Source: Heracleum sosnowskyi (Eukaryota; Streptophyta; Magnoliopsida; Apiales; Apiaceae). Taken from it: a DNA stretch of 64,000 bases. Position numbers and translations under genes: made by a program. Of this stretch, positions 47,771 through 58,700 are shown one piece after another. Every line of letters starts with the position of its first letter. Positions within the stretch are counted from its first letter, which is position 1. The DNA is taken from the NCBI GenBank assembly GCA_030848705.1, contig CM061243.1, positions 8,457,044-8,521,043 of the forward strand, given 5' to 3'. The notes under the pieces are model-generated. The model saw only the letters and a program-made list of their open reading frames with translations. It ran no database searches and was not told the origin of the DNA.

Positions 47771-48061
47771 GGGTCTGAGAAAAAGGGCGGCAGCAATTGC
47801 TGGGCTGAGAGAAAAAATGTAAAAATTAGAGGTATAAATTAGAGGTATATCATGGGCTACTACCTTTTAGGAGTTTTGAAGTCCAATATAAGTCCATCTC
47901 GAAGCCCACACAAACAGGGTCCTGTAATATGTCATTAAAATTCAGCTGCCAAAGAAAATTATAAAATGAATCCATGTGCAAAGTGCAAACTAGGTGGCAA
48001 TTGCCAATTGGCATGCTGGCATATAATTGACAAAGAAAAAAAAAAAAGTGGCTTATATTAT

Positions 48062-48738
48062 ACTCCCTCCGTTTATGTTACGTCGTCTGTCTCGTCCATT
48101 TTTATACCGTTTCTATTTTGGAATGTCCCTCTCATTTTTATACATTCCAAAAATAATACTCCCTCCGTCCCACCCATTTGTTTACATTTGGGTTGAGCAC
48201 GGAGGTTAAAAAAATAATAATTAAGTAGTGTAAAAAGTTGAAAAAGTGGGTAAAGTGGTAGGACCAATCAATATTTAATGTATAAAGTGAGGATAGTTAA
48301 GGAAAGTAGTGGAAGTAGTTGATTTTTATATTATAAAAGTTTACTACATTTGAAAAGTTTAGAAATGTAAAAAATTAGGAGGGACATCCCAAAAAGGAAA
48401 CCGTAAAGAAATGGTTGGGACATCAGAAGTAACTTTTAATAATATAAAACACTATTACACCCACTACTTTTCTCCACTATTTCTATTCTATAATAATATA
48501 AAACACTATTACATCCACAATCTTAAATCTATTTATTAAATATTGATACATCCACTTTACTCATTTTTTTATACATTTTCTTCGTTTCCGAGTCGAAACC
48601 CAATGTATACAACTCAACGGAATGGAGTAACTTTTATGAAAAATAATACACTCTCTTGGTAACTATCGGTTTACTTCATATGACTGGATAAAAGGTGGAT
48701 TCTTGATTATAGACAAAGTAAGCGGGACGGGGGAGTAT
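48062..48738. mobile_element. Nested or tandem Stowaway-type (Tc1/Mariner) MITEs
   Basis: TA followed by CTCCCTCCGT, the plant Stowaway end, occurs at 48061-48072 and again at 48160-48172. Inverse ends occur as GGAGGGACATCCC (about 48380) and GGGACGGGGGAGTA (48724-48737). The layout fits one MITE inserted inside another, but which ends pair is not certain. No coding capacity. Confidence 0.7.
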
Positions 48739-48842
48739 GCTTGATAATTTAATTTATTATATATTTAATTCAATACATGCAAAAAAAATAAAATTGTTAC
48801 ATGAATATCTAGATTTATTAAACTTGAATAAGATATAAGTTA

Positions 48843-48872
48843 CTAGCTTATAGGTCGTGCAATGCATGCCTA
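48843..48872 (-). mobile_element. Helitron 3' terminus, reverse orientation
   Basis: On the minus strand GGCATGCATTGCACGACC, a degenerate hairpin, is followed by TATAAGCTAG and T, the same tail as AAGCTAG|T in the 10-18 kb Helitron. The body would lie to the right; its 5' end was not found. Confidence 0.5.
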
Positions 48873-49868
48873 TTTTTTTAAATATTTTTTATTATATTAA
48901 TTCACAATTTGATTAGTATTCATGTTCTTTTTAATTTTTTTTAATATTTATGATACTAAAATATAATTTTTTTAATATATTGTTGACAAATTTCGAACCT
49001 TGAACTTTTACAAAAAATAATTTATCTATTAATGTATAAAATATTACTTGACATTATATTAAACAGTTTTAATTTATTTATTTTAAGACCCAATGATACT
49101 TACTTTTTTTGTAGTATTATCGTACCTTAACGATCAAAACTCTAGACTTTCTTTTTTAATATATTTAGAGATAAAAATATTAATTTTTATATTTCATAAG
49201 CCGTTGATGGAGTTCGAACACCTCACGATTATCATCTATTTATTTTAAAGTTTAACTATTCTTATTTTTTATGTTATTGTACTGTGACGATCAAAATTAT
49301 GGATAAAATATACTCATTTTGTCCCAACAGATTGTCAACACTTTCTTTTTTAAGATGTCTCAGTCAATTATTAACATTTCTTAAAATAGTATTTTTTTTT
49401 TCATTAATTTTAACAAGTCATACCAACTCACCCACTCTTTCTTTCCTTTTCTTTTCGTGCCCCCGCAAAAATGTGATGGAGGGAGTGTAAGGATAAATTT
49501 TTGGATAAATTATTTTGTATTGCATTTACACTGTGCAAAAAACTTATGTGTATATATTCAAATTTATATTATTCAATATCGTAATTCTTTGTTAATTTTT
49601 AAAATATGTTATTTTAATATGTTATTGAATTGATTCGAAACTTAAATTTTTGTTAATATGTTATGAATATGAGAATAAAGATCTCGACTCATGAGATAGT
49701 GTAATTGATCATTTGAGTGTATTATATCAACTATCTAATTACTCTACTTTTCTAATTTATAAATAAATCAAAATATATGTTTGAAAGACATAAGCACTCG
49801 CCTATTTGTAAACACCGAGGATTCGACTTAACTTAAACAAGAATGTAATAGGTAAATAATATACAAAC
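48873..49868. other. AT-rich DNA with a probable Stowaway MITE at about 49307-49488
   Basis: ACTCATTTTGTCCCAACAGA near 49309 and GATGGAGGGAGTGTA near 49476-49490 look like diverged Stowaway ends about 180 bp apart. The rest is AT-rich and may be Helitron interior. No gene. Confidence 0.45.
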
Positions 49869-50953
49869 TGTCACGGGAATCTCAGAAGATAATATCAGTT
49901 AAAGTGAATGAAGATTAAAGTTAATCTACAGACTTGGAGTAATTCTACATTGAAAGAAGTTCATTTTATTGATCAAGCCTCATTGAAGCATTCAAGAAAG
50001 TGGATATATTAAAGTGACAGAGATTTCAACAGTGTGACAAGAAGTGTACAAGTTACAGAGTTTGTTAAAGGGAAAAGTAAAAGAACCACGGCTTAAAATC
50101 AAAAGATGAAGAACTGTCATTGCAGTTAGTCACTCATGAACCAGACAGTACATCGAGTGTCAACATCATTCAGTGAAAGTTCGTCATTAAATTTCAGTGG
50201 TTTAAAGAATGATTATGTTATCATAGAAGTGTATTAATTCTCTTTTAATTAATTTAAATTAATTAGTTAATTTATTCAATAAATTAATTCAATAAGAATT
50301 AATTTATTCCTTAAATTAATTAAAAGGTTAATTAATTCATAATTAATATATTATAGAATAGACTACAATTTACTCTTGTAAAACTATCCCAGATAGTCTT
50401 ACCGAAAGTCTTTGTAGTTCAAAGTGTTGTATTACCAGTAGTCTTGCTAGAAGGAATGGATTGTCTTGCCAATACAACCTTTGTCTTATCGATAGTCATT
50501 GGAGAAACACTGGATAGTCTTGCTAGCTCAGTGTTGTCTTGCCGAAAGTCTTACCAAAGAAAAAGAATGATAGTCTTTCTAATAGAAAGATATTTGCGTA
50601 TAAAAGAAGACAAAAACAGCTGATCAAAGTAGTTAAGACAGAAACATATTATATCATCTCTCTCACTGTCTTTAAGAACACCAACTGCCGAGCTCAATTT
50701 GTACACAAGTGAATTAATTTCTAGCCTTAATTGTAACATTCAAACCACTAGAAGTTATTTACTTGTACTTGTGTGACTATCTAGCAGATCATTATTCCTA
50801 GAAATTATCTCGAACTACTTTTTAGTATTCAATCTTTTTATTACAAAAATAGATAAATTCATGTCGAATTTATTCTAATTTGTTTTAATTAGTTTGATAA
50901 TCATTCCATGTAATCTGTATTGTAATTGTAACACCGTTCAAGTTTAATATAAG

Positions 50954-51960
50954 TGTTCGGAAATATGTTGTTTCTTGATGGTTAACAAAATTGCCTTGTG
51001 AATAAGTCAAAATGTAACTTTCAACGGATAGCATGTGTATTCAGTATCCGTTTAAAGGTAGCTTATCGATTGATAAGCCTAAATGTAACATATTCTTTTT
51101 GTTGAAGTACTAACAGTATTTAAGTACTAGCAGTTGAAGTGTAATAGTGTAGGCTGAATAAGTCATGTTGACTTTCAACGGATATGTAGAATAGGGAGGC
51201 TAATTGTAAATACTTTGTGCCTTGTAAGTTTACATAAGTGAAATTGTATTTCAACGGATAGTCATTCAGCTTTCAACGGATGCACCTTGAGAAGCTTTAA
51301 CGGATGCAGCTACAACACTTTCAACGGATGCTAGAAGTTTAACCTCAACTGATGCTAGTTCAATTATTAGCAGTTGAAAGTGTGATAGGGACAACCCTGA
51401 CAAGTCACATGGGTTGATGGAACAGAAAGAGCATGGAAACCAGCATTTTTGGGGAACCCTGAAGAAAAGGAAGCATTTTATTTTCATATGGTCAATAGAG
51501 ATGATTCTACAAGGACAATCAGCTAAAAGGTAAATCATTGCAAGGACCACTGGACTTAGAGTGAAAAAGCAAGTTTTTGGACTTTACCTACTGTATACTT
51601 TTATGTAGTTCAAATTAGCTTATAAACTTGGGATATATAACCAAGTGTAACAATGTTTTTTAGTTCAAGAAATCAGTTTCAATCTTTAGAGCTAAATCAA
51701 TATTTCTTTGTAAATTGTTGAAGCAAAAACATTGTATTAGCAGCTGTGTGTTTACTTCTAAACATCACAGAGATTTCTTCAAATAAAAATCTCTCAGGTG
51801 GAACAATCAATCCACCTGAATTTTTAATTGTTATTTGTTTATTGCAATTTTATATTTCTGTTCTAAGGTGATCTTTGTTTGCAAAAAGAACTGGAAATTG
51901 AAAGGATTGTATTTAACTCCCCCCTTCTACAATCATGTGATTACATTGTTGGGAATAACA
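50954..51960 (+). mobile_element. Solo LTR of the same family as the 54571-55590 Copia LTR
   Basis: Starts TGTTCGGAAATATGTTGTTT and ends GGGAATAACA, matching in opposite orientation the LTR at 54571-55590 (TGTTAGGAATATGTTG... ending GGGATTAACA). The flanks ATAAG and TTAAG may be a 5-bp duplication with one change. TATATAA lies at about 51629. The TCAACG motif cluster sits at 51251-51350, about 300-400 bp from the LTR start, at the same offset as in the other LTR. There is no internal sequence on either side, so it is a solo LTR. Confidence 0.85.
51251..51350 (+). promoter_or_regulatory. Phased TCAACG motif cluster in the U3 of the solo LTR
   Basis: TCAACG at 51251, 51273 and 51321, with variants TTAACG at 51298 and TCAACT at 51345; spacing 22, 25, 23 and 24 bp. 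Further copies lie at 51021 and 51175. Most are followed by GAT. The core AACGG matches the general MYB/MSA binding core, but this link is inference. Confidence 0.6.
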
Positions 51961-52111
51961 TTAAGTTATATTTAACTTGAATCTTGTTTCATTTTATTCC
52001 GCTTAAATTTGTTCTTGAATTATTATATCACGAACCGAACAAATTCAAGAAAATAGTATAGTTTGTATTCAACCCACCCCCCCCCCCCTACAAACATATC
52101 AGGACCTAACA

Positions 52112-53260
52112 ATGTTAGGTAAATATTTAACAATTGATGATTAGATTTATTTGTTTACATGTATTGTGATCTTAGGAAAAGTATGGTGAGATTAACCTCA
52201 TGATCCTTTTTCTCTATAAGTATTATATTTAAAATTATCGTTAATAAATATGAAACTCTCAATTTTTAATAATGTTAAATATTATCCTTTTATATTTGTT
52301 ATATGTAAAATAATATAATATAATTTGGATGAATTAAATTGTATGTTCCTTAAAAAAGTGTTATGCTAATATTAATTAACTAAGTCGTTTTACTTGTAAA
52401 TTCTAGAGTAAAATTTGCAACATAAATTCATGTACAACATTTCTCTTATGTCTCTTATAACATAGGTGCATGTGTATTATTGTTAGTCATGCTATACATG
52501 AGCATTATATTGAGAATTTTTGTAATAATGTAATTAATATGATTTTTGGACATGGTATACATGAGCATTATATTGAGATTTTTTTAATAATGTAATTGAT
52601 ATGAATCGATATCTAAAAATTTGGTTTAACGATTATTATCAAACTGGAACTACTCAAAAATTAAAGAGAAAAAAGAGTTACCAATTTTTATATAGAGAAT
52701 TCTATCTAATACATAAAATTCAATTATATTTGGTTTAGATTATCAAAATATAATTTTTAGTTTGTAAATATAATTCTACTATTGATCAAATACACTTTTT
52801 AGTTTTTAAATATAATCCTTCAATTAATCAAATACTTTTTTTTAATATTAGATTTAACTATTCTCATCTATCATTTAAGATCTAACGGTCCTTATTAATT
52901 TGATTGTACATGAACCAGACTATCAAAGTTTTAAATAAGATTCTTTTACGATTATTATATATAATAATATAATTTATTCGATAGAGATTTGACAAATAAC
53001 ATTATTTTTAGAAATACTAATAGTCATTGCTTTCACAAAATTGTTGTATAATTGTCCATGACTGTACTTTTCAACACACAAATTCCCCGATCATCTCCAC
53101 TTCCAAGGCAATTTGAAGTAGGTTGGTTGCGTAAGGCTTTTAATATTAGTATCTTATAACCCATGCAATTCATGGTTTTTTTTAATATTTATAATTATAT
53201 TAATTTATATTTTTTTATAATTTTATGTTATTAGTTTTTAGACTTTATTTATTACGTTTC
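52112..53260. other. AT-rich DNA with a reverse Helitron 3' terminus near 53156-53175
   Basis: On the minus strand CCATG-AATTG-CATGG (53175 to 53161) is followed by GTTATAAGATACTAA (CTAA at 53159-53156) and T, a Helitron-like end. Nothing else is recognised. Confidence 0.4.
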
Positions 53261-53765
53261 TGATATGGTCAGAAAAGTAATTATAGAAATATAATTGACT
53301 AGTCAAACAAAAGGCCGGTATTTAAGGCCCGACACCCTAATTATTCATTAATTTCGTAATTAATGAATAGGGAAAATATACAGCTCATAAAAAGAGTCCA
53401 AATTATGGCAAACTGGTCAAAGAAGGATCCAGAATCCCAATTAAAGGCAATTAATGAGTCATAACCTTTATCAACAAGGAAAAGACTTCTCCAGCAAGAA
53501 ATATGATGTTTATCCAATATCAAAAAGGAGACTTAATCGCTAAGACTCCTAAACATACCATAAATACTAGGCTCCAAACGCCTATATAAGGCCCCTGATC
53601 CTACAATCAGAACTACGTCTTTGGCTTGATTCTCAATAACGATTTGAGATACGTAGGCATCTTGTGAGGACCAATTTAGTCCGGAAACACGAGTGCAGCC
53701 ATTAAAGCTCGAAAGCTCATTAATCCAAGCAATTAATATACAAGTACGTTTTTTAATCCATAACA
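53261..53765 (+). repeat. 5' LTR of a truncated Ty3/Gypsy-type element
   Basis: TGATATGGTC...CATAACA, 505 bp, with TATATAAG at 53583 as a probable TATA box. It is directly followed by TTTGGCGCCGTCTGTGG, the primer-binding region common in plant Gypsy elements. The target duplication cannot be checked because the 3' half of the element is missing. Confidence 0.8.
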
Positions 53766-53798
53766 TTTGGCGCCGTCTGTGGAAAGACAACATCAACC

Positions 53799-54220
53799 AT
53801 GGCAAACACACGAAGAATAGCTCGAGATACTCAAACTCCTGAGGATCACCCTGTCACCTCTGAGGCTGATACTCACGGAAATCAACCACCGCCAACTACT
53901 GGCAGTGAAAGGGCGAATATCCCCACCAACACTCAAGGACCGGAAATCCCGATTTCGGTTGAAGGGACGAATCCCCTGCAGATGGTCATTCATGGATTTA
54001 ATGCACAAGAGACCATTCACCAGCAACCAATCACGACATCCCCGCTGCTCATGAATGCCCCGAGGAGCCTTCAACTCCATACTACTGATCTCCCTCAATA
54101 CGCGAATCAGACCTTGGGGATGCCAAGCTATGGCATGCCCCCTCGACCCCCAACTGGTGGTAGTGGAGCTAATCCAATCTACCATGAGGCATATGTGCCC
54201 CCTTATATTCAAGGTCTGGG
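53799..54220 (+). pseudogene. Gypsy gag N-terminus, truncated
   Basis: The frame opens with ATG (MANTRRIARDTQTPEDHP) 33 bp after the LTR/primer-binding region, as in plant Ty3/Gypsy gag genes. It is Pro/Thr/Gln-rich and stays open to about 54220 (PPYIQGLG). There the sequence switches to the gag of an oppositely oriented Copia element, and the apparent continuation of the frame to 54299 is foreign. About 140 residues remain, without capsid core or zinc knuckle, so it is non-functional. Confidence 0.75.
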
Positions 54221-54224
54221 ACCC

Positions 54225-54506
54225 CAAACCATTAAACAGGATGTTCATGGTTCTTTTATCTTTATGGATTTCTGCAACATCTTCAATAGTCCATTCTGAG
54301 ACAAGTTTTGGAATTTCCACATCAGGAGCATCATCTGGCACTCCAACTCTAGATGCAAACTTCATGGGAACGTGTGGACCTTTCTCAATGCAGTCTATAT
54401 ACCTCTCATCCATAGACATGAGATGTAAGTGCATCTTTACTTTCCAATGAAAGTAATTGTCCTTATCAAGAACTGGTATCTTTACTCCTGCATCCTTCTT
54501 CACCAT
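54225..54506 (-). pseudogene. Copia gag N-terminus, truncated
   Basis: Minus-strand frame starting at 54506: MVKKDAGVKIPVLDKDNY, then FHWKVKMHLHLMSMDERY and further on EIHKDKRTMNILFNGL, typical of the N-terminal Copia gag (DUF4219/UBN2 type). It follows a Copia primer-binding site (54557-54570) and LTR. Similarity ends near 54225, where Gypsy sequence begins, so under 100 residues remain. Confidence 0.8.
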
Positions 54507-54556
54507 GGTTACTGTTTCTGGTCTTGATCTTTAAACTTCTTGTATGTTAGAAGCTC

Positions 54557-54570
54557 GCTTTGATACCAAT
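54557..54570 (-). other. Copia primer-binding site
   Basis: On the minus strand ATTGGTATCAAAGC directly follows the LTR end (GGGATTAACA). TGGTATCA is complementary to the 3' end of initiator methionine tRNA, the usual Copia primer. Confidence 0.85.
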
Positions 54571-55590
54571 TGTTAATCCCAAATGACCTAACAGAATTGT
54601 AAAAGGGGGGGGGTTGAATACAATTCTTGATATTTCTCAAACTTAAAATCAACTTACAAATTAAAACTGAACTTATAAAATAAAAACCACAAGCACTTAA
54701 TAATTTCAGTTGGATTGTTTGATGATCCAACTGAAGTGATTTTTATTGCGGAAATAATCTGTGATACAAAAGTACACAGCTGCTCAGTTACAATAATGTA
54801 GAGAAGAAACGCTCTCAAAGATAGCTAATACAATCTATTTGTTTTTCTTCTCTTATTCTTAAAGTAACTGCTACACTTGGTTATATAAACCCAAGTTTAC
54901 AACTATATTTTTGGCTACACTAAAAGTACAATGAGTAACCGCCAATAGTTTGCTTTTCATCCCTTTGTCCAGTGGTCCTTGGAAATATTTGCTTTTTTCT
55001 TCATGCTTATTATGATCACTCCCAAGAGCCCAATTGGAAACTGGGATGTTTCCTTATTCCCCATGTCCATTTTAATGGTTTCCAATGCAAAGTACACTTC
55101 CACATCACCTTTAGATCTGTTCAGTAAACTGTCACTATCACTTTGTCAACTATTCAGAAAAGCAATAATGATTCGTTGATAGCAGGGAGATGTGTTTCGT
55201 TGATAGCTTTATTCTTCATTTCGTTGATGAGTAAACTTCATTCCGTTGATGAGTAAACTCCATACCGTTGACAGAGTAATCTTCATTCCGTTGACATGTC
55301 TTCACTTAGGCAAAATTACAAGGCACAAGATATTTACAATTAACCAACCTATTTTGCCTATCTAGCATTTAGTCAACATGACTTAGAAAACCTATCCAAT
55401 ATCTACAATGAAATGCATATCAAACTAGAAGTATTGTACAGTGCAATTGCTACATCACTCATTTCGTTGATTAGCTTCCTGTCAACGGAATGCTGCAAAG
55501 CATGCCATTTCGTTGATAGCTACAAAATGACTTTACACAAATTCTACTAAGTGTTTTATGTTTATCATCAAGAACAACATATTCCTAACA
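54571..55590 (-). repeat. Copia LTR, 1020 bp, shared between two element parts
   Basis: Minus-strand start TGTTAGGAATATG, end GGGATTAACA. A purine tract (AATTGGGGGAGAT) lies just outside its start at 55591-55603, marking it as the 3' LTR of the Copia element to the right. The primer-binding site and gag outside its other end mark it equally as a 5' LTR. A TATATAA box is near 54876-54884 (TTATATAA on the minus strand). It is related to the solo LTR at 50954-51960. Confidence 0.88.
55174..55294 (-). promoter_or_regulatory. Phased CGTTGA (TCAACG) motif cluster in the Copia LTR U3
   Basis: CGTTGA on the plus strand at 55174, 55198, 55222, 55244, 55266 and 55289; spacing 24, 24, 22, 22 and 23 bp. 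Preceded by TT or C and followed by T or C. It is about 296-416 bp from the LTR start, the same offset as in the solo LTR. Three more copies lie near 55464-55515. Confidence 0.65.
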
Positions 55591-55776
55591 ATCTCCCCCA
55601 ATTTATGACTGATAGAATAACAGCCATAAATCAAGAGACTTGATGATAACAAAAACACTCAGATACATCATAAATTACAAAAGTAGAAAATGCATTAAGC
55701 TTCATAAAATTTTAGACAAAATACAAGACTTACAAGACTAATGCCCAAAAGTGCTCCTCTAGACTGAGCAAATGAT

Positions 55777-58700
55777 TCATCTGTGTCTTCTTTGTGGCAT
55801 AGTCTTCTTCCCTCTCTTAGAGTTGTTTTCCTCAATTTGGACCTGTAGCCTTCTGTAAAAGATCTTCTCTTCTTCATCTTGATCACCAAGCATGGATTGC
55901 ATAAACTTTAGAGTTTGATTAGATGCCTTATCCAGCTGGTCTTCCATCCTGAAGAATCTTCTGCAATTTTCCTTGTCCTTAAATTCCATCATCCAGTATG
56001 GTTGAAGATGGATCTTCTTTCCTGTTGAGGGCACTCTAAGCATCCTGGGAAGAGCCTCAGGCTTGTTCCAGCTAGCCTTTATCTGACAGATTTTGGATAC
56101 CACCTCAGACTTGGCTGTTTTGGTGAAGCCAAAGTCCTTCTTCAAGCATCTAAACACTGAGAGTAGTGTTTGATAGTCTTCTCCTAAAATTTTGTAGAGA
56201 GGCCACACCTGTTCTCTACCACCCTTGAATACAAAGACCAGTCTCTCAGGCAATTTTTGAGAAGATGCAATACCCCTTACTTCCACCAGGTTGTCTAAGT
56301 CAAGATGTAGACTGGATTCTTCCCTGATGTCAGCAATGTACATGCAGTCCTCTGGATTTGCAGGGGGTTTCTGAGGTTGTGGCTTTCTCATAAATACTGG
56401 CTTTGCCTTGACAGCCCTTTTCTTTGTCTTCATTGGTTGATCCTTCTCAAATAGGAATTTTGGAAAGTAGGCCTCATCAAATTCAAAAGGCTCCTCTTTA
56501 GGCATAATTGGTTGATCATGAAAGTTGACAGGATGTGCAGGATCACATGCCAACTTTTCTTCATGAGGTTGATCAACAGGAATTTGATGTGCACTAGTTG
56601 TGGAAGAGTCTTGGGCAGTGTCCTGAGAATCATCTTTATCAAAGTTTAGATTCATTTTTGCTCTAGCCTTTGGCTACCTTACACTCTTCCTTTCCTTTCC
56701 AGCTTCCTCAGCTTCATCCTTGGCCTTTTCTTCCTTTAGGGTTTCTTCATCTTCAAGTGATTGAGCAACTGCAAGAGCTTGCATTGTTGCCCTTTCAGAT
56801 TCTTCAGCTTTGGCCTTAGCAAAATTTGGGTGACCAACCCAAATGCAGATTTCCTTGCTATCCCTATAGATGATGGCCCTTTGGTTCCTTATGCTTGGAT
56901 GATTGCTTTCTTTGCTTTCAATAATCAGCTTCCCTAGGACTTTGAACTCATCTGGCTTTGGTGGAGGATAAAATATCCTTGCAGTGTTCTTGCCCTTGGG
57001 TTTGACAGGTGATATTGGAGATATCCCTCTTGCATCCACATTCCTAAAACATGAAGCTTGCCCTTTCTCATTTCTTGAATCTTGAAAGAGTCCATGCTGA
57101 AGGGGTTCTATAACATAAGAACTCTTGAACTGTGGCTCCCATTCCATTGATGTTACAACCATGGCATTCGTTGATGGTTGATCCGTTGATGGATTTGAGT
57201 TCTTTGCAGTTTCAGCAATTTTCTTGACCCTTGCTTCTATGTTAGACCAATGATCTTTAATCTGTTCTGCAAGTCTCATCCTCATAGAAGCTTCCTGAAT
57301 CAGGTCAATACCATCCTTTTTCTTCTGTCCAAGCTCCCCCATTGCTAGTGGCTCATTTGGTAAGGAAATGGCTGGAACCAAAACCTTTGTGATTTGTATA
57401 TCAAGCTCTTTAGATTTCTCTAGCTCCTTAGATTTCTCCCCCTTTTTGTTATCATCAAGTGAGATGATAGGGAGTCCTTGAGCTGCCAAAAGCTGGGTGA
57501 GTAGCTGTGTCTGCTTTTCCTGTTCCTGTTCCATGTGAGAAAGTGTAGCCTCAACTTTGTCCACTCTAGAGGAAAGAGTCTTCAAAGATGAGGACACTTC
57601 AGGTTCCTTGGAGAAAAACATGTTCATCTTGGACACAGTTAGAAGATGAAGCTTTTCATCTAGCCTCCTGTCAGTAGCATCCCTGAGGTTGCTAATGGAA
57701 TCCTTGATTTCTGTAGCTTCAATCCTTGTCTGTAGCATCTGTAGCCTTTGGATTTCCAGAGAATCCATGATGGCCTTGTAGAATTTCTTGTCCCTTGCAT
57801 TTGCAGACTCATGAGCTAGATATGCCTCATTGTACTGCCTTGAGATAGCAGCATCTAGAGTGCATCTTCCTTGCATATCCTGAGAAAGCCAGTTTGGTCT
57901 AGGAGGCACCACAGAAGTCCCAGTCTGTGAAGTAGTGGCCACCTGTAGATTGTCACCAAAGCTGTCCTCATCATCAGAAAAGTCAAAGTCTCCACTTGCT
58001 GCAGCTGTTGGAGATAGATTGGTCAAGGCATCCTTTGCTCTTTGCATTGATGCAGTTGTATGAATTAGGTGTAGTGACCTCTCTGCCTCCACATTGTCCT
58101 ATTGAGCCATAATTTGATAGGCTGGCACAGGGTGAGTAAAGGTCTCAGGATCCAGGGAAATACTATCCAGAGTTTGTTGATAATGCTCTTGGAAAGTAAG
58201 TTCCCTTTCTCCCTCATTGACCCTCATTAACTCACTAGCAATGGCTGCCTCCTCCCTTGCTGCTCCTGTAGTCCCTTCTCTCTCTCCTCTATTTTCTTGC
58301 ATCATGGGCTCCCCATGGCTCACACCTCTCACACCCTCACCTTCACCTACTAAGGTGGAACCCTCAGCCTCTCCTTTTGCCTGGCTGGAAGAAATAGCCA
58401 GCCTCTCACTCTCATTCTCTCCTTTTGCCTGGCTGCAAGCCAGCCTCTCAATTTCACTCCCTCTCAAACCTAAAAGTGTCTCAACTACCACCAGGTCATC
58501 TACACTAGTTGTGGAAACAACTTGATTTTCAATAAGGGGTGTAGAATGACCTATCAACGGAATGGTAGTTTGAACTGTCAACGGTATGGATACCGTTGAT
58601 GGAGAAACACTTGTCAACGAAAGAGGCTGTTTCGTTGATGAAGTCAATAAAGCACTTTGAGAAAGTGAAATTACAGTAGAATCTGTGGTGATTGATTTTA

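Larger units (their letters stand above)
44576..48061. other. Unassigned DNA with a few exon-like pieces on the minus strand
   Basis: No gene can be called. On the minus strand, 45170-45224 reads MPYRLQQAATLFYSET between an AG and a GT, 45966-46060 contains a frame ending VVEDFEEMKQLDQ at a GT, and 45780-45865 has a short frame MKMDVGAREMPLTS. With the CT-rich tract near 47700, which could be a 5' leader on that strand, these might be relics of a spliced gene or of a non-coding transcript. I do not recognise any protein family. Confidence 0.3.
49869..52111 (+). mobile_element. Solo LTR (Copia-like), split by another solo LTR
   Basis: Starts TGTCACGGGAATC and ends GGACCTAACA. It has a TATA-like GTATAAAAG near 50598 and a terminal part with TTTGTATTCAACCC plus a poly-C run (52077-52088), very like the 3' portion of Copia LTRs. 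Between 50954 and 51960 it is interrupted by a different LTR. No internal retrotransposon sequence adjoins it. No 5-bp target duplication was recognised, so edges are approximate. Confidence 0.6.

Noticed and set aside
49864..52095. CAAAC at 49864-49868 and 52091-52095 as target duplication of the outer LTR
   Set aside because: It would make the LTR end in CCCTA instead of CA and cut off the typical ...CCTAACA terminus, so the match is probably chance.
53793..54506. A 237-residue minus-strand frame as one gene
   Set aside because: Only 54225-54506 is Copia gag; the rest is antisense to the Gypsy gag across a junction.
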